Part shown: piece after piece, positions 25,770 through 33,465 of the stretch
How positions within the stretch are numbered: position 1 is the stretch's first letter
How the letters are laid out: every line of letters starts with the position of its first letter
Source of the DNA: Methylophilus medardensis
GTDB taxonomy: Bacteria; Pseudomonadota; Gammaproteobacteria; Burkholderiales; Methylophilaceae
Assembly (NCBI RefSeq): GCF_006363915.1
Contig: NZ_CP040946.1
Reading direction: 5' to 3' (one strand)
Length of the DNA: 64,000 nucleotides
Translations under genes and position numbers: made by a program
The notes under the pieces: generated by a model
The model's database searches: none
Seen by the model: only the letters and a program-made list of their open reading frames with translations
What the model was told of the DNA's origin: nothing

Positions 25770-27395
25770 ATGCCAACACTCAAAGATTTCACCATGCGTG
25801 ACCACTGGCGTGAAACGCTGGTTGGGCGCGTCACCATTCGTGTTTTATTTTATTGTGATGATGCAGACGAGTCTTGGATGGCTGTCGACAAAAACACAGG
25901 CAATGCCAAACGAGGATTCAAAGATGAATTTGGTCTCGGTCTACTCAAAACGACGCTCCAAAACCAAAGCACTTTTTTTACACGTTATCAGGTGGATGTA
26001 GTCAATCGGTTTTATGACTACGACAACCAAGGGAATGTGATTCACAACCCTGCATTACTGCAAAATCCGCATCGTTTAACGCAAGCCATGCTAAACAAAT
26101 ACTCACAGATTTGGATGTTTGGCATGCATTACGGAAACCATATGGACCCAGCCCCTAACTTTGGCGGAATAAAGTTTGACAAAAACGCCAATGATCAAGA
26201 GTTTACAGAGGAGGAAATTCGGCTTTTACGTCAATGGATGGATGCTGGAGGGGGGGTATTAGTCACAGGCGATCATTCCAATTGGTTGAAGGATCAAGCA
26301 GATTATTACAATCTTGGCCGCGCCTTAGGAAAAAACATTCCACGGGCCGGAGAAATGCGGGTGTGGATGGGTAATCCGGTCAGCCAAGGCAACAGTCAGT
26401 TAGGTCTTTATCATGTCGATACCGCTGGCGATAATGATATGTCCAACATGCCCAAACAAGAAGATGATCAACCACAGGCGACTAGGGTGAAATACCATTG
26501 GCAACTGAGGCATGAATATATAGGTGGCCCATTCGGTGATGCTTATATCCCAGAACGCGTTGCTCACCCATTGTTTGCCGCCCCAATCTCGGCAGATAAT
26601 CCAAACGGCGTTATCGATATTTTTCCAGACCATGTCCACGAAGGTGCACTGCGAATCCCAGCTAACCTATCAGAGCGAGACTGGCCAAAGTATGGGAGCA
26701 AGCCATTAAAACCGGAAATCATTAGTTGGGGGATCAATCAAGCCGCTGACGCCAATCAACAAGAGGTTGGCTTGGTCGCAGCTTATCAAGGAAAACTGTG
26801 CGGAGTGGGTAACATTGTGGCTGACTCAACCTGGCATCACTACATTAATGTGAACCTGATCGGCTTTGTCCATCATGACAACACGCCGGATAAAACATTA
26901 CGAAGAATGGGCCAATTTTATGCCAATCTCGCGCGTTACCTTTGCAATCAAACTGTGCTCAACAAATTGTTAATCAATGCGTTGGCAGTGGTGGCGGGCT
27001 CGGCCGGTATTCGAGAGATACACAGTGCTTCTATTGAGCAAAAAGGCCGCTACGCATGCAATTTCTTGGCCCAAGAAGGGTTACTGTCCTTGGCGGATAG
27101 TGTCATGCACAATCTTCACGCGCAACAATTAGCGTTGGGCGCAAAAACCAATGAAGCACTACCGGGCATTAATCAGCAATGGGTCATCGGGCATTTAATC
27201 GAAACCTTGCAGACAACCACCATCGAATTAGATGACCATCTCCACATGCTCGATACCGAAGCTTTATTCGCACAGAGTCACAAACAAGCCTTGTTAGAAG
27301 CGCGAAAACAGCGTACCCGACAATTGACACGATTTAAAAGAATGACCAGCCATTTACTTGAGCGGTCCAACAGTCACTTGCGGGCTCACCGCTAG
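25770..27395 (+). CDS. Uncharacterised 541-aa protein, possible amidotransferase-like fold
   Basis: I do not recognise a named family. The protein has no signal peptide or membrane segment. The first 200 or so residues alternate strands and helices (VTIRVLFYCDDADESW, YSQIWMFGMHYG, LLRQWMDAGGGVLVTGDHS). This resembles the class-I glutamine-amidotransferase/ThuA-type fold without an obvious nucleophilic cysteine. A later block, NIVADSTWHHYINVNLIGF at about 352-370, looks like a conserved core. The C-terminal 120 residues are helical and basic. Start choice is firm: AGGAGG sits 5 nt before the ATG at 25770, inside the inverted repeat at 25738-25763. It converges on a trypsin-like protease gene only 15 nt away. 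Confidence 0.75.
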   Translation: MPTLKDFTMRDHWRETLVGRVTIRVLFYCDDADESWMAVDKNTGNAKRGFKDEFGLGLLKTTLQNQSTFFTRYQVDVVNRFYDYDNQGNVIHNPALLQNPHRLTQAMLNKYSQIWMFGMHYGNHMDPAPNFGGIKFDKNANDQEFTEEEIRLLRQWMDAGGGVLVTGDHSNWLKDQADYYNLGRALGKNIPRAGEMRVWMGNPVSQGNSQLGLYHVDTAGDNDMSNMPKQEDDQPQATRVKYHWQLRHEYIGGPFGDAYIPERVAHPLFAAPISADNPNGVIDIFPDHVHEGALRIPANLSERDWPKYGSKPLKPEIISWGINQAADANQQEVGLVAAYQGKLCGVGNIVADSTWHHYINVNLIGFVHHDNTPDKTLRRMGQFYANLARYLCNQTVLNKLLINALAVVAGSAGIREIHSASIEQKGRYACNFLAQEGLLSLADSVMHNLHAQQLALGAKTNEALPGINQQWVIGHLIETLQTTTIELDDHLHMLDTEALFAQSHKQALLEARKQRTRQLTRFKRMTSHLLERSNSHLRAHR

Positions 27396-27410
27396 TCGGG
27401 TGCCTTCAGC

Positions 27411-28442
27411 TCAATGTAAGCCCAGAGATTTAGGCGACAAAGTTGCCGCACTAAACTGAATATCCGCCCCGCTATGTTGCGCGTATTGTAAAAAACCCAA
27501 CACTTCAGGATGACTCAAGCGCAAGCCGTAGGCAATATAGGGGTATTCAGAGAGCGGGACCTGTTTTTGAAAAAATGACCACTGCGGACTGGGGTTGTAA
27601 AAACGCTCGACCAGACTGGTAATCGCCAATAACTCATATCGTCCGTGCGCATTGAGCAGCAACCATGGCCCACCAGAATCTCCCGCAGTAGGCATCGGAA
27701 TCGTATGGTCGTATTCGTTCAATGCGTTCAGGCGGTTCACAGCAAGCAATGCATGTTCGGCATGCACTAACGCTTGCGTATAGGCAAACTGCGTTTGCGC
27801 TTGCAGATGCAGCATTTCGTCTTTTTCACGGTAGGCTTTGGGTAATACCTGATAAAAATCAGATAAATCCGTGATCAGCTTGCGCTCACCGCAACGCGGA
27901 TGCCGCGTGTCGACCTCTCCGTAGCCATGCCCATAACCACAAATCATCAACTGATCGGGTAGACTATCCTCTAGTCGAATCGGCAAGGCATGAATCACGC
28001 CATTGACCCGTGCATCAAACACTAAGACAGCAATATCTTGGGTGATATTTTCAGCGACTGTTTCAAACGGCCGATAAAAAGCCTGCGTCATCTTGGGCGA
28101 ATCAATACCCAATAACGCAGGTTGGACAATCGCGAGCATGGGTAAGGATTGCGGGCCGGTGAGCCGCACCTCTTTCAGGCAATGCGCTGCGGTAATTAAC
28201 GTCAGCGGTTTGAGCCCTACGATGGCTGCACTGCAGATCGAATCGTAATATTCCCACTTTTCAACGGATTGTAAAAAATGTGCATGCTGAATCGTGAGCT
28301 TGACCGTAGAAATTGCGACCCCAGGAAAGGCCAATCCATGAATAATGGCCTGACTTGGCTGACCAATCGTTAATCCCATACACGCCACGACCAAGGGAAG
28401 CAGCCGTCTTAACCAAGCAATCGCCACCTGCGCGCTCTGCAT
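27411..28442 (-). CDS. Exported trypsin-like serine protease
   Basis: This 343-residue protein has an N-terminal signal sequence (about 1-32) and a chymotrypsin-fold protease domain. The catalytic triad is visible: His87 (LITAAHC), Asp136 (QDIAVLVFD) and Ser256 (TAGDSGGPW). The IIHG after the signal resembles the mature N terminus of activated trypsins, so activation may follow signal-peptide removal. It would act in the periplasm or outside the cell. It lies 11 nt downstream of a small exported protein (28454-28930), so the two are probably co-transcribed and may be functionally paired, for example as protease and inhibitor or substrate; that pairing is inference. Confidence 0.9.
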   Translation of the reverse strand: MQSAQVAIAWLRRLLPLVVACMGLTIGQPSQAIIHGLAFPGVAISTVKLTIQHAHFLQSVEKWEYYDSICSAAIVGLKPLTLITAAHCLKEVRLTGPQSLPMLAIVQPALLGIDSPKMTQAFYRPFETVAENITQDIAVLVFDARVNGVIHALPIRLEDSLPDQLMICGYGHGYGEVDTRHPRCGERKLITDLSDFYQVLPKAYREKDEMLHLQAQTQFAYTQALVHAEHALLAVNRLNALNEYDHTIPMPTAGDSGGPWLLLNAHGRYELLAITSLVERFYNPSPQWSFFQKQVPLSEYPYIAYGLRLSHPEVLGFLQYAQHSGADIQFSAATLSPKSLGLH

Positions 28443-28453
28443 CAGCGCCTGCC

Positions 28454-28930
28454 TTAGCGCAAACTTTTGTTGGCATTGTTTTTAAGCTCAATCGGGCCAA
28501 AACAACTTTCAAGGGAGGGGTCATCATCATCGCAGGCGATAAATCGACTGCCGTCCGGGGTAAACAACAAGAAACTGGTTTGCTCACTGCCCACTTTTGC
28601 GGTTTGCTGGTTACAGTCCTGCGAATGATTGGTCTGCGTCACTCGGTGGCTTAACTTAAAAAACCCCTGGGCATCCGGTTGCGGCGTGACCTCATAACGC
28701 GCCTCGAGCTGCTCGTCACCACTGCTAAACACCGCCGTACCGTCTTCTTTAAACCAATAGGTTTCAAGGCAGTGCGTGTCTGGCAACGTTGATTCCCAAT
28801 AGCCGATTAAAGGATGCTTAAGCGATCTTGGATCGCTGTCTGCGCGCGTTGCCAGCCCAATAAAAAGCAGAGTTGCAGCAAGCATGCATCGTATCCATGC
28901 CGCCTTATGATTGTTTCGTTGACCACGCAT
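28454..28930 (-). CDS. Small exported protein of unknown function
   Basis: I do not recognise a named family for this 158-residue protein. It has a signal peptide (hydrophobic core AAWIRCMLAATLLFIGLATR, cleavage near residue 31). The mature part is beta-rich and begins LIGYWESTLPDTHCLETYWF, a lipocalin-like or META-like opening. Four cysteines in the mature part (in DTHCLE, SQDCNQ, IACDDD and ESCFGP) could form two disulfides. The start is supported by GGAGGGTGTC before the ATG. It is the first gene of a two-gene unit with the trypsin-like protease, whose start is 11 nt after this stop. Confidence 0.75.
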   Translation of the reverse strand: MRGQRNNHKAAWIRCMLAATLLFIGLATRADSDPRSLKHPLIGYWESTLPDTHCLETYWFKEDGTAVFSSGDEQLEARYEVTPQPDAQGFFKLSHRVTQTNHSQDCNQQTAKVGSEQTSFLLFTPDGSRFIACDDDDPSLESCFGPIELKNNANKSLR

Positions 28931-29070
28931 GACACCCTCCAGACTTGAAATAAGCGAATGCAGTCAGCCATTGTGATAGAGAAATCCGCCCAGGCACCAG
29001 TGAATGATTCCCGACATCACCGGCCAGCTCTCCCTGAGCAGCGCATTTAAAAGTGACCCCCAATCGGCAT

Positions 29071-29101
29071 AAAAAAACCCCGGACAGGACCGGGGTTTTT
29101 G
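29071..29101 (-). terminator. Intrinsic terminator of efp
   Basis: An 11-bp stem (29073-29083 with 29090-29100), GC-rich at its core and closed by A-T pairs, is preceded on the plus strand by A residues. It ends the minus-strand efp transcript 16 nt after the stop. Confidence 0.93.
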
Positions 29102-29116
29102 TGCAGAAAAGCAGAT

Positions 29117-29677
29117 TTACTTCATCACACGGTTACGGTATTCACCAGTACGCGTGTCGATTTCAATCTTGTCGCCTTGGTTTACAAACAGCGGCACTGG
29201 AATTTCAAAACCAGAGCCGATCTTGGCAGGCTTCATGACCTTTCCGGATGTATCGCCCTTCACAGCGGGTTCGGTGTAAGTGATTTCACGCACAACGGTG
29301 GTTGGCAATTCGATTGAAATCGCTTTGCCATCATAGAAACGGACTTCACAAGGCATCCCATCTTCCAGGTATGGCAGTGCATCTTCCATAAACTCAGCGT
29401 CAACATCGTACTGGTTATACTCAGCATCCATAAACACATAGGTTGGGTCTGCAAAATAAGAGTACGTCACTTCTTTCTTTTCTAATACGATGACATCAAA
29501 CTTGTCTTGCGCGTTGTAAACGTTTTCGCTTGGCGCTTCGGTTAACAAGTTTTTCATTTTCATTTTCACCACAGCCGCATTACGGCCGGATTTGTTATAT
29601 TCGGTTTTTACAACAACCATCGGGTCGTTGCCAATCATCACTACGTTGCCAACGCGGAGCTCTTGAGCGATTTTCAT
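29117..29677 (-). CDS. efp: Translation elongation factor P
   Basis: This 186-residue protein is EF-P, which rescues ribosomes stalled on polyproline stretches. The three-domain plan is intact. The modification loop near the N terminus reads YNKSGRNAAVVK, placing arginine at position 32 where EpmA-type EF-P carries lysine. Arg32 is the residue that EarP rhamnosylates in Pseudomonas and Neisseria. The earP gene lies directly upstream (29719-30825), with a 41-bp gap and the same strand, so the pair is self-consistent. A strong terminator follows at 29071-29101. Confidence 0.97.
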   Translation of the reverse strand: MKIAQELRVGNVVMIGNDPMVVVKTEYNKSGRNAAVVKMKMKNLLTEAPSENVYNAQDKFDVIVLEKKEVTYSYFADPTYVFMDAEYNQYDVDAEFMEDALPYLEDGMPCEVRFYDGKAISIELPTTVVREITYTEPAVKGDTSGKVMKPAKIGSGFEIPVPLFVNQGDKIEIDTRTGEYRNRVMK

Positions 29678-29718
29678 AAATAAGCCTTAATTTGTATGCG
29701 GGATTTGAAAGCGCCGAA

Positions 29719-30825
29719 TTATACCCGATGTGCGAGGCATTTCTCAATAAAAATCACCAAGTTAGTGACCAAATCTGCTTGTTGGGATTGCCGTGTTTTA
29801 AAGGCCGTTGCATGGTGGCTAATCTGTGGCCACGCCTGCAGTAATGCCTGCCAGTGCTCAGTCTGCCATGTCCCTTGCGCCCAGGCTAACATGGCATTGC
29901 GCAAACTATGTTCGGCTGTGGTGCCGGTGGACAATGGCAGGTAATGATCCATAAACGCCTCTAGCTTGCGCAAATGGGTGTCTTCGCTCTGTTGATAGGG
30001 TTGCCATATCATCGGCTTGCCTGCCCAAAGTGCTCGAATCCAGCTATCTTCACCACGCACAAAATTAAAGTCACATAACGTAAGCAAGCGATCGTAATCG
30101 GGTTGCGACAAAAACGGCAAGATGTAATAAGTGCAGTTTTGACGCGCAATACGCTCCCCCACTTGCAATTTGCTGACGCCTAGTGTGTCAGCCAGCATTG
30201 GCGCGATGGTTTCTGGCACCAATAAGCGTACTGGGTTCAGAGAATGTTGCAGACTTTCCACCAGTGCCGCGAGTGGTGCATGCGCATAGCAAAACAGCGA
30301 TAAGGTGAGCAGATCCGGGGCAGCGGTCAAGCCTACCGCTTGCCATTGCGCATCGGCTTGTAACGCAGGCAAAGACGCTTCACGTAACAATCCGCCGGTC
30401 GCTGGGGTAAAGCCCGGGTAAAAAAAATAGCGCACGAGACCATTGGCCTGTGGCGAGGGCTGGGCATGAAAGCTTTCAACCCATGGTTCGGCAGACAAGT
30501 AATCGACATTCAACCAAATTGATCGCTGGCGCAGCATGGCTTGCTGATACGCCGCAGGAAGCTCACAACCAAAGGTTTCGATGACGACGTCTGCCGCTTG
30601 GGTGAACGCTGCTGTTGCATGCCAATGTTGTAAAGTAATGCGCGGATGCCCTACCACAGCAAACTGTTTGGCCAGTGCAACATCATCTACCCACAGCTGA
30701 ATCGTCACCCCATATTCACTGGCCAGCTGCTGGGCTAAACGCCAGCTGACACCAATATCGCCGAAGTTATCGACAATTTTGCAAAAAATATCCACGCGGG
30801 AAGGCATGAATGCAGACAAATGCAT
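29719..30825 (-). CDS. earP: EF-P arginine rhamnosyltransferase
   Basis: This 368-residue protein matches EarP, a GT-B glycosyltransferase that moves rhamnose from dTDP-L-rhamnose to Arg32 of EF-P. The characteristic N terminus is present: VDIFCKIVDNFGDIGVSWRLA, with the catalytic aspartates of the NFGDIG region. Further family features are NVDYLSAEPWVESFH, YFFYPGF and NFVRGEDSWIRALWAGKPMIWQPY. Its location immediately upstream of an Arg32-type efp confirms the role. The dTDP-rhamnose biosynthesis genes (rmlABCD) are not in this window. An in-frame Met at the seventh or eighth codon is a possible alternative start. Confidence 0.95.
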   Translation of the reverse strand: MHLSAFMPSRVDIFCKIVDNFGDIGVSWRLAQQLASEYGVTIQLWVDDVALAKQFAVVGHPRITLQHWHATAAFTQAADVVIETFGCELPAAYQQAMLRQRSIWLNVDYLSAEPWVESFHAQPSPQANGLVRYFFYPGFTPATGGLLREASLPALQADAQWQAVGLTAAPDLLTLSLFCYAHAPLAALVESLQHSLNPVRLLVPETIAPMLADTLGVSKLQVGERIARQNCTYYILPFLSQPDYDRLLTLCDFNFVRGEDSWIRALWAGKPMIWQPYQQSEDTHLRKLEAFMDHYLPLSTGTTAEHSLRNAMLAWAQGTWQTEHWQALLQAWPQISHHATAFKTRQSQQADLVTNLVIFIEKCLAHRV

Positions 30826-30881
30826 AGTGAACAGCCGCAGCTCGTTGAATCAAAGGGGTTAGTGTAACCGAAGCAAGCTGA

Positions 30882-31397
30882 CTAAGCTTGCTCAGCCATC
30901 AATGCAGAGGTGTCGGCGGTTTTGAGCCAGGTGAGCTGCAACACTTTGGCGTCAGTAGAGGCGCGGTGTTGCTGTAATGCGAAGGTTTCGCGGACGCTTA
31001 GCTTGGTGTCATGCCACAGCGCTTTTTGTGCGGGACTCAACGTCAGCCCTAAATCCTCAAGTTTGAAGTTAGGGCTCAAACCAGCGGCTTCATACAAACT
31101 GTGTAACCAAACGAAATCTTGGTACCAACCGTCGGTATAGACGGTTTTACCGGCAAATACATGATTCAAGTGCAACGCGATTTCGCGCGCGGTTTGACCA
31201 AACGCCTCTAGCGATTGGCGCGACTGCTGGTGCAGTTTTTCTGCTTCAGAGTCCCAATGCAGCCAATCGGCATGCGGTTGCACTTGTGCACTCCACGGAT
31301 GGCCAATGGCATCGACGTAACCGATTTCGACTGGGTAACTACCCACGCCAAAGCCGGACGCTTCAATATCTAAAATAATCGGGGGGCTCATATGCAT
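30882..31397 (-). CDS. DnaQ-like 3'-5' exonuclease domain protein
   Basis: This 171-residue protein has the DEDDh exonuclease fold: Exo I ILDIEASGFG, a middle acidic stretch YTDGWYQDFVW, and Exo III with the general-base histidine (LQQHRASTDAKVL). It probably digests single-stranded DNA or RNA in the cytosol. It is shorter than DNA polymerase III epsilon and lacks a polymerase-binding tail. Two close in-frame ATGs exist at 31397 and 31391 with no strong ribosome-binding site, so the start is uncertain by two codons. It lies 56 nt upstream of earP on the same strand, and a functional link is not implied. Confidence 0.85.
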   Translation of the reverse strand: MHMSPPIILDIEASGFGVGSYPVEIGYVDAIGHPWSAQVQPHADWLHWDSEAEKLHQQSRQSLEAFGQTAREIALHLNHVFAGKTVYTDGWYQDFVWLHSLYEAAGLSPNFKLEDLGLTLSPAQKALWHDTKLSVRETFALQQHRASTDAKVLQLTWLKTADTSALMAEQA

Positions 31398-31514
31398 TTG
31401 CGTATTGTGTATAAGCTAGTCATCGTCAAAACAACAGCTTTCTTTAATTTGAGGCAATTATACGCAGTTTGCTGCGCTTCAATTGGCTTAAAACGATGTA
31501 TTTTCAAGCGCTTA

Positions 31515-31549
31515 TCAACATACAGCCACACCAGATGGCTGTATGTTGA
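31515..31549. terminator. Perfect 14-bp hairpin at the end of the Mer-like operon
   Basis: The arms at 31515-31528 and 31536-31549 are perfectly complementary over 14 bp with a 7-nt loop. It follows the stop of the MerT-like gene (31557, minus strand) by 7 nt. Neither side has a strong T-run, so it may act as a Rho-protected 3' end, a weak terminator or a binding site. Confidence 0.6.
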
Positions 31550-31556
31550 ACTCAGT

Positions 31557-31949
31557 TTAAACCAATAACAACGGGGCTAAAAAGGCAAAGAAGCAGCCAA
31601 TCAAAAACAATCCCACCGAGAGCCAGTAAATCCAAAGGCTCTGCTGCCGCGTTCGACTACACAGCGCCGCTAATTGCACGTCCGTTGGGCAAGGCAATAA
31701 GCGGGCTCGCCATTGCAACCAACCAGCGCACAACAGCATGACGCCGGCAATGCCAAATACCCACGGCTTATGTTCACTGATCCAAATTAACTGTGGAAAC
31801 TGACTGATCAGGCTGGTTAAAGTAGCCACAGAACCAATCGCCACCAAGGTCGCCGGCAAGGCGCAACAAATCAAGGTCGAGCCGCTGGTCAACAGCGACA
31901 ACACATTGAGGCGCTTGGTGGTCTGCAACTGATTGATTTCGGCCACCAT
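31557..31949 (-). CDS. MerT-like heavy-metal membrane transporter
   Basis: This 130-residue membrane protein has three or four predicted helices. It carries the cysteine pattern of mercuric transporters: a vicinal Cys28-Cys29 pair in the first helix (STLICCALPA) and a second pair in the cytosolic loop (Cys87 and Cys97, in LPCPTDVQLAALC). MerT takes a metal ion from periplasmic MerP and moves it inwards. The start codon overlaps the stop of the upstream MerP-like gene by one base (TAATG), indicating translational coupling. No merA reductase or merR is present, so the metal may not be mercury. Confidence 0.75.
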   Translation of the reverse strand: MVAEINQLQTTKRLNVLSLLTSGSTLICCALPATLVAIGSVATLTSLISQFPQLIWISEHKPWVFGIAGVMLLCAGWLQWRARLLPCPTDVQLAALCSRTRQQSLWIYWLSVGLFLIGCFFAFLAPLLLV

Positions 31950-32290
31950 TACTTCACGCCTGCTTTGTCGGCTTTGGCTACCTCTGCCTGTATCGCATCC
32001 ACAGTCTGGCTGACCCGCTCCATTTTACTGACCGAGTAGCCTGCATCTTGAATGACTTTACTAAAGGCCTCATTGCTAACGTCTTGGCCTTCTTTGAGTT
32101 GTAAAGCCACCACCCGGCTTTTGAGGTCAACGAATGCCGCTTGCTTCTGTGGCAGCGCATTGAGTTTTTTCTCGATGCCTTTGGCACAAAATGCGCACAC
32201 CATGCCGTTGACTTCGGCCTTAATGGTAGTGACGGCAAACGCCGCAGGCGTCATGATTGAGAACAACAAAGCAATCAAATATTTTTTCAT
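31949..32290 (-). CDS. MerP-like periplasmic heavy-metal-binding protein
   Basis: This 113-residue protein has a signal peptide (about 1-19) and a heavy-metal-associated (HMA) domain. Its metal-binding motif GMVCAFC has Cys32 and Cys35, followed by the usual KGIEKKL helix. A C-terminal extension of about 25 residues beyond the ferredoxin-like fold is rich in valine and alanine. It would bind a soft metal ion in the periplasm and pass it to the MerT-like protein encoded next. The two genes overlap by one base. Copper and mercury are both possible ligands. Confidence 0.85.
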   Translation of the reverse strand: MKKYLIALLFSIMTPAAFAVTTIKAEVNGMVCAFCAKGIEKKLNALPQKQAAFVDLKSRVVALQLKEGQDVSNEAFSKVIQDAGYSVSKMERVSQTVDAIQAEVAKADKAGVK

Positions 32291-32317
32291 TTCAGTATCC
32301 TTTAAAAATTTAATGGG

Positions 32318-32974
32318 TTAAAACACAAACATGGCATTCAGGCGCGGCGCAAAGCCCTCCCCTTGCCAAGGATTGGTGATCCCAAATTCAAGAAAATAGT
32401 GTTTGTTAATCAGTCGAATCGCCGGTGTGATTTGAAGACCGGGATCGTTGTTGCGCATGGTCTTGGCTTCCAGCACAAACCAAGGCTGGGTTTGATTAAA
32501 TCCGGTTTCATAGAAGGAGAATCCAGCTTGCAGCGCCGCCGTATCGTAGTTCATCTGCGGCGCACGGATCATACGGGCCTTGGCTAAAAAATATAGCCGG
32601 GTAGATTCCGCATCAAATTGCAGGCTGGGCGTGTAAGCAAAGCCGTCAAATTGGCCTCGCGCTTCGCCAACGCTGCCGTTGAACCATACATTGGCTTGTG
32701 CCGCAGGCATGTTCCAGCGTTTGATCAGACCGGTGTAATTGATGCCAGAAATAGTGGTGGCCTGCTCGCCCTTGCCGGACATGCGCATCTGTTCAACCCC
32801 GATAGCATGCCCGAGTGCAGGCGAGTAATTCAACATCCATTCTTGGTTATAGCGACCGATTTCGGTCATGAGCATGGCACTGTCTTCAAAGCCCATCAAT
32901 GCCGCCGCGTGCGTTGACCATGACAATTGGCTGAGCAGTAATGTGCCGAGTGCAACCTGAAGTTGCTTAAACAT
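32318..32974 (-). CDS. Outer-membrane-barrel-like protein of the metal operon
   Basis: I do not recognise a named family for this 218-residue protein. It has a signal peptide (about 1-24, ending THAAA). The beta-rich mature part has alternating aromatic residues and a C terminus (RLNAMFVF) ending in phenylalanine, typical of outer-membrane beta-barrels. The mature region contains no cysteine. AGGAGG directly before the ATG at 32974 fixes the start over one seven codons upstream. It lies between a His/Cys-rich exported protein and the MerP-like gene in one transcription unit, suggesting metal-related passage or sensing at the outer membrane, by context only. Confidence 0.7.
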   Translation of the reverse strand: MFKQLQVALGTLLLSQLSWSTHAAALMGFEDSAMLMTEIGRYNQEWMLNYSPALGHAIGVEQMRMSGKGEQATTISGINYTGLIKRWNMPAAQANVWFNGSVGEARGQFDGFAYTPSLQFDAESTRLYFLAKARMIRAPQMNYDTAALQAGFSFYETGFNQTQPWFVLEAKTMRNNDPGLQITPAIRLINKHYFLEFGITNPWQGEGFAPRLNAMFVF

Positions 32975-33028
32975 AAAACCTCCTAATTCAATCAAACAAA
33001 CATCCGGTAGACGGATTTATCCTGTTCG

Positions 33029-33406
33029 CTAGCTGAATATGGGTGGTTTAATCGCGGGTGGGTAGGTTTGTGTATGCACAGGATCCGCCTCAAACAATGG
33101 CGTCGAGGTAGGTTGTGCAGAGAGGATGACTTGCGGAAAGGTGTTTAAGTGCGCCAACCCAGCACTCACCAAACAAAAGCCGCACACAGTGCAATGATGC
33201 GACATGGGCGCTTGGTGCGGTGGGCTGTGTTGCGCGGTTGCTTGCGTATGGGCATGCTCGGCCGCATGCTGATGGCAAGGCATCTGCCTATCTACGGTGG
33301 TGCTTAGTGACTGTTGTGCGAGCGCCATTTGCAATGACATGACGTTGGCGGCCATGACAAAACAGGGCAGCCACAAAATCAATAATAAGCAAATATGTTT
33401 ACGCAT
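33029..33406 (-). CDS. His/Cys-rich exported protein (CopL/DUF2946-like)
   Basis: This 125-residue protein has a signal peptide (about 1-20) and a strongly metal-binding composition: MPCHQHAAEHAH, HSPPHQAPMSHH and CTVCGFC. It resembles the small histidine- and cysteine-rich proteins (DUF2946/CopL-like) found at the head of copper-response operons. The start is taken at the ATG at 33406; a TTG two codons earlier is possible. It is the first gene of the metal operon running to 31557. Copper is the most likely ligand, but this is inference from composition. Confidence 0.65.
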   Translation of the reverse strand: MRKHICLLLILWLPCFVMAANVMSLQMALAQQSLSTTVDRQMPCHQHAAEHAHTQATAQHSPPHQAPMSHHCTVCGFCLVSAGLAHLNTFPQVILSAQPTSTPLFEADPVHTQTYPPAIKPPIFS

Positions 33407-33465
33407 ATACAATTAAGATAAAGCAATCGGCAGATTAGTTCAAGTCAGCAGTGCAATGATTTGTT

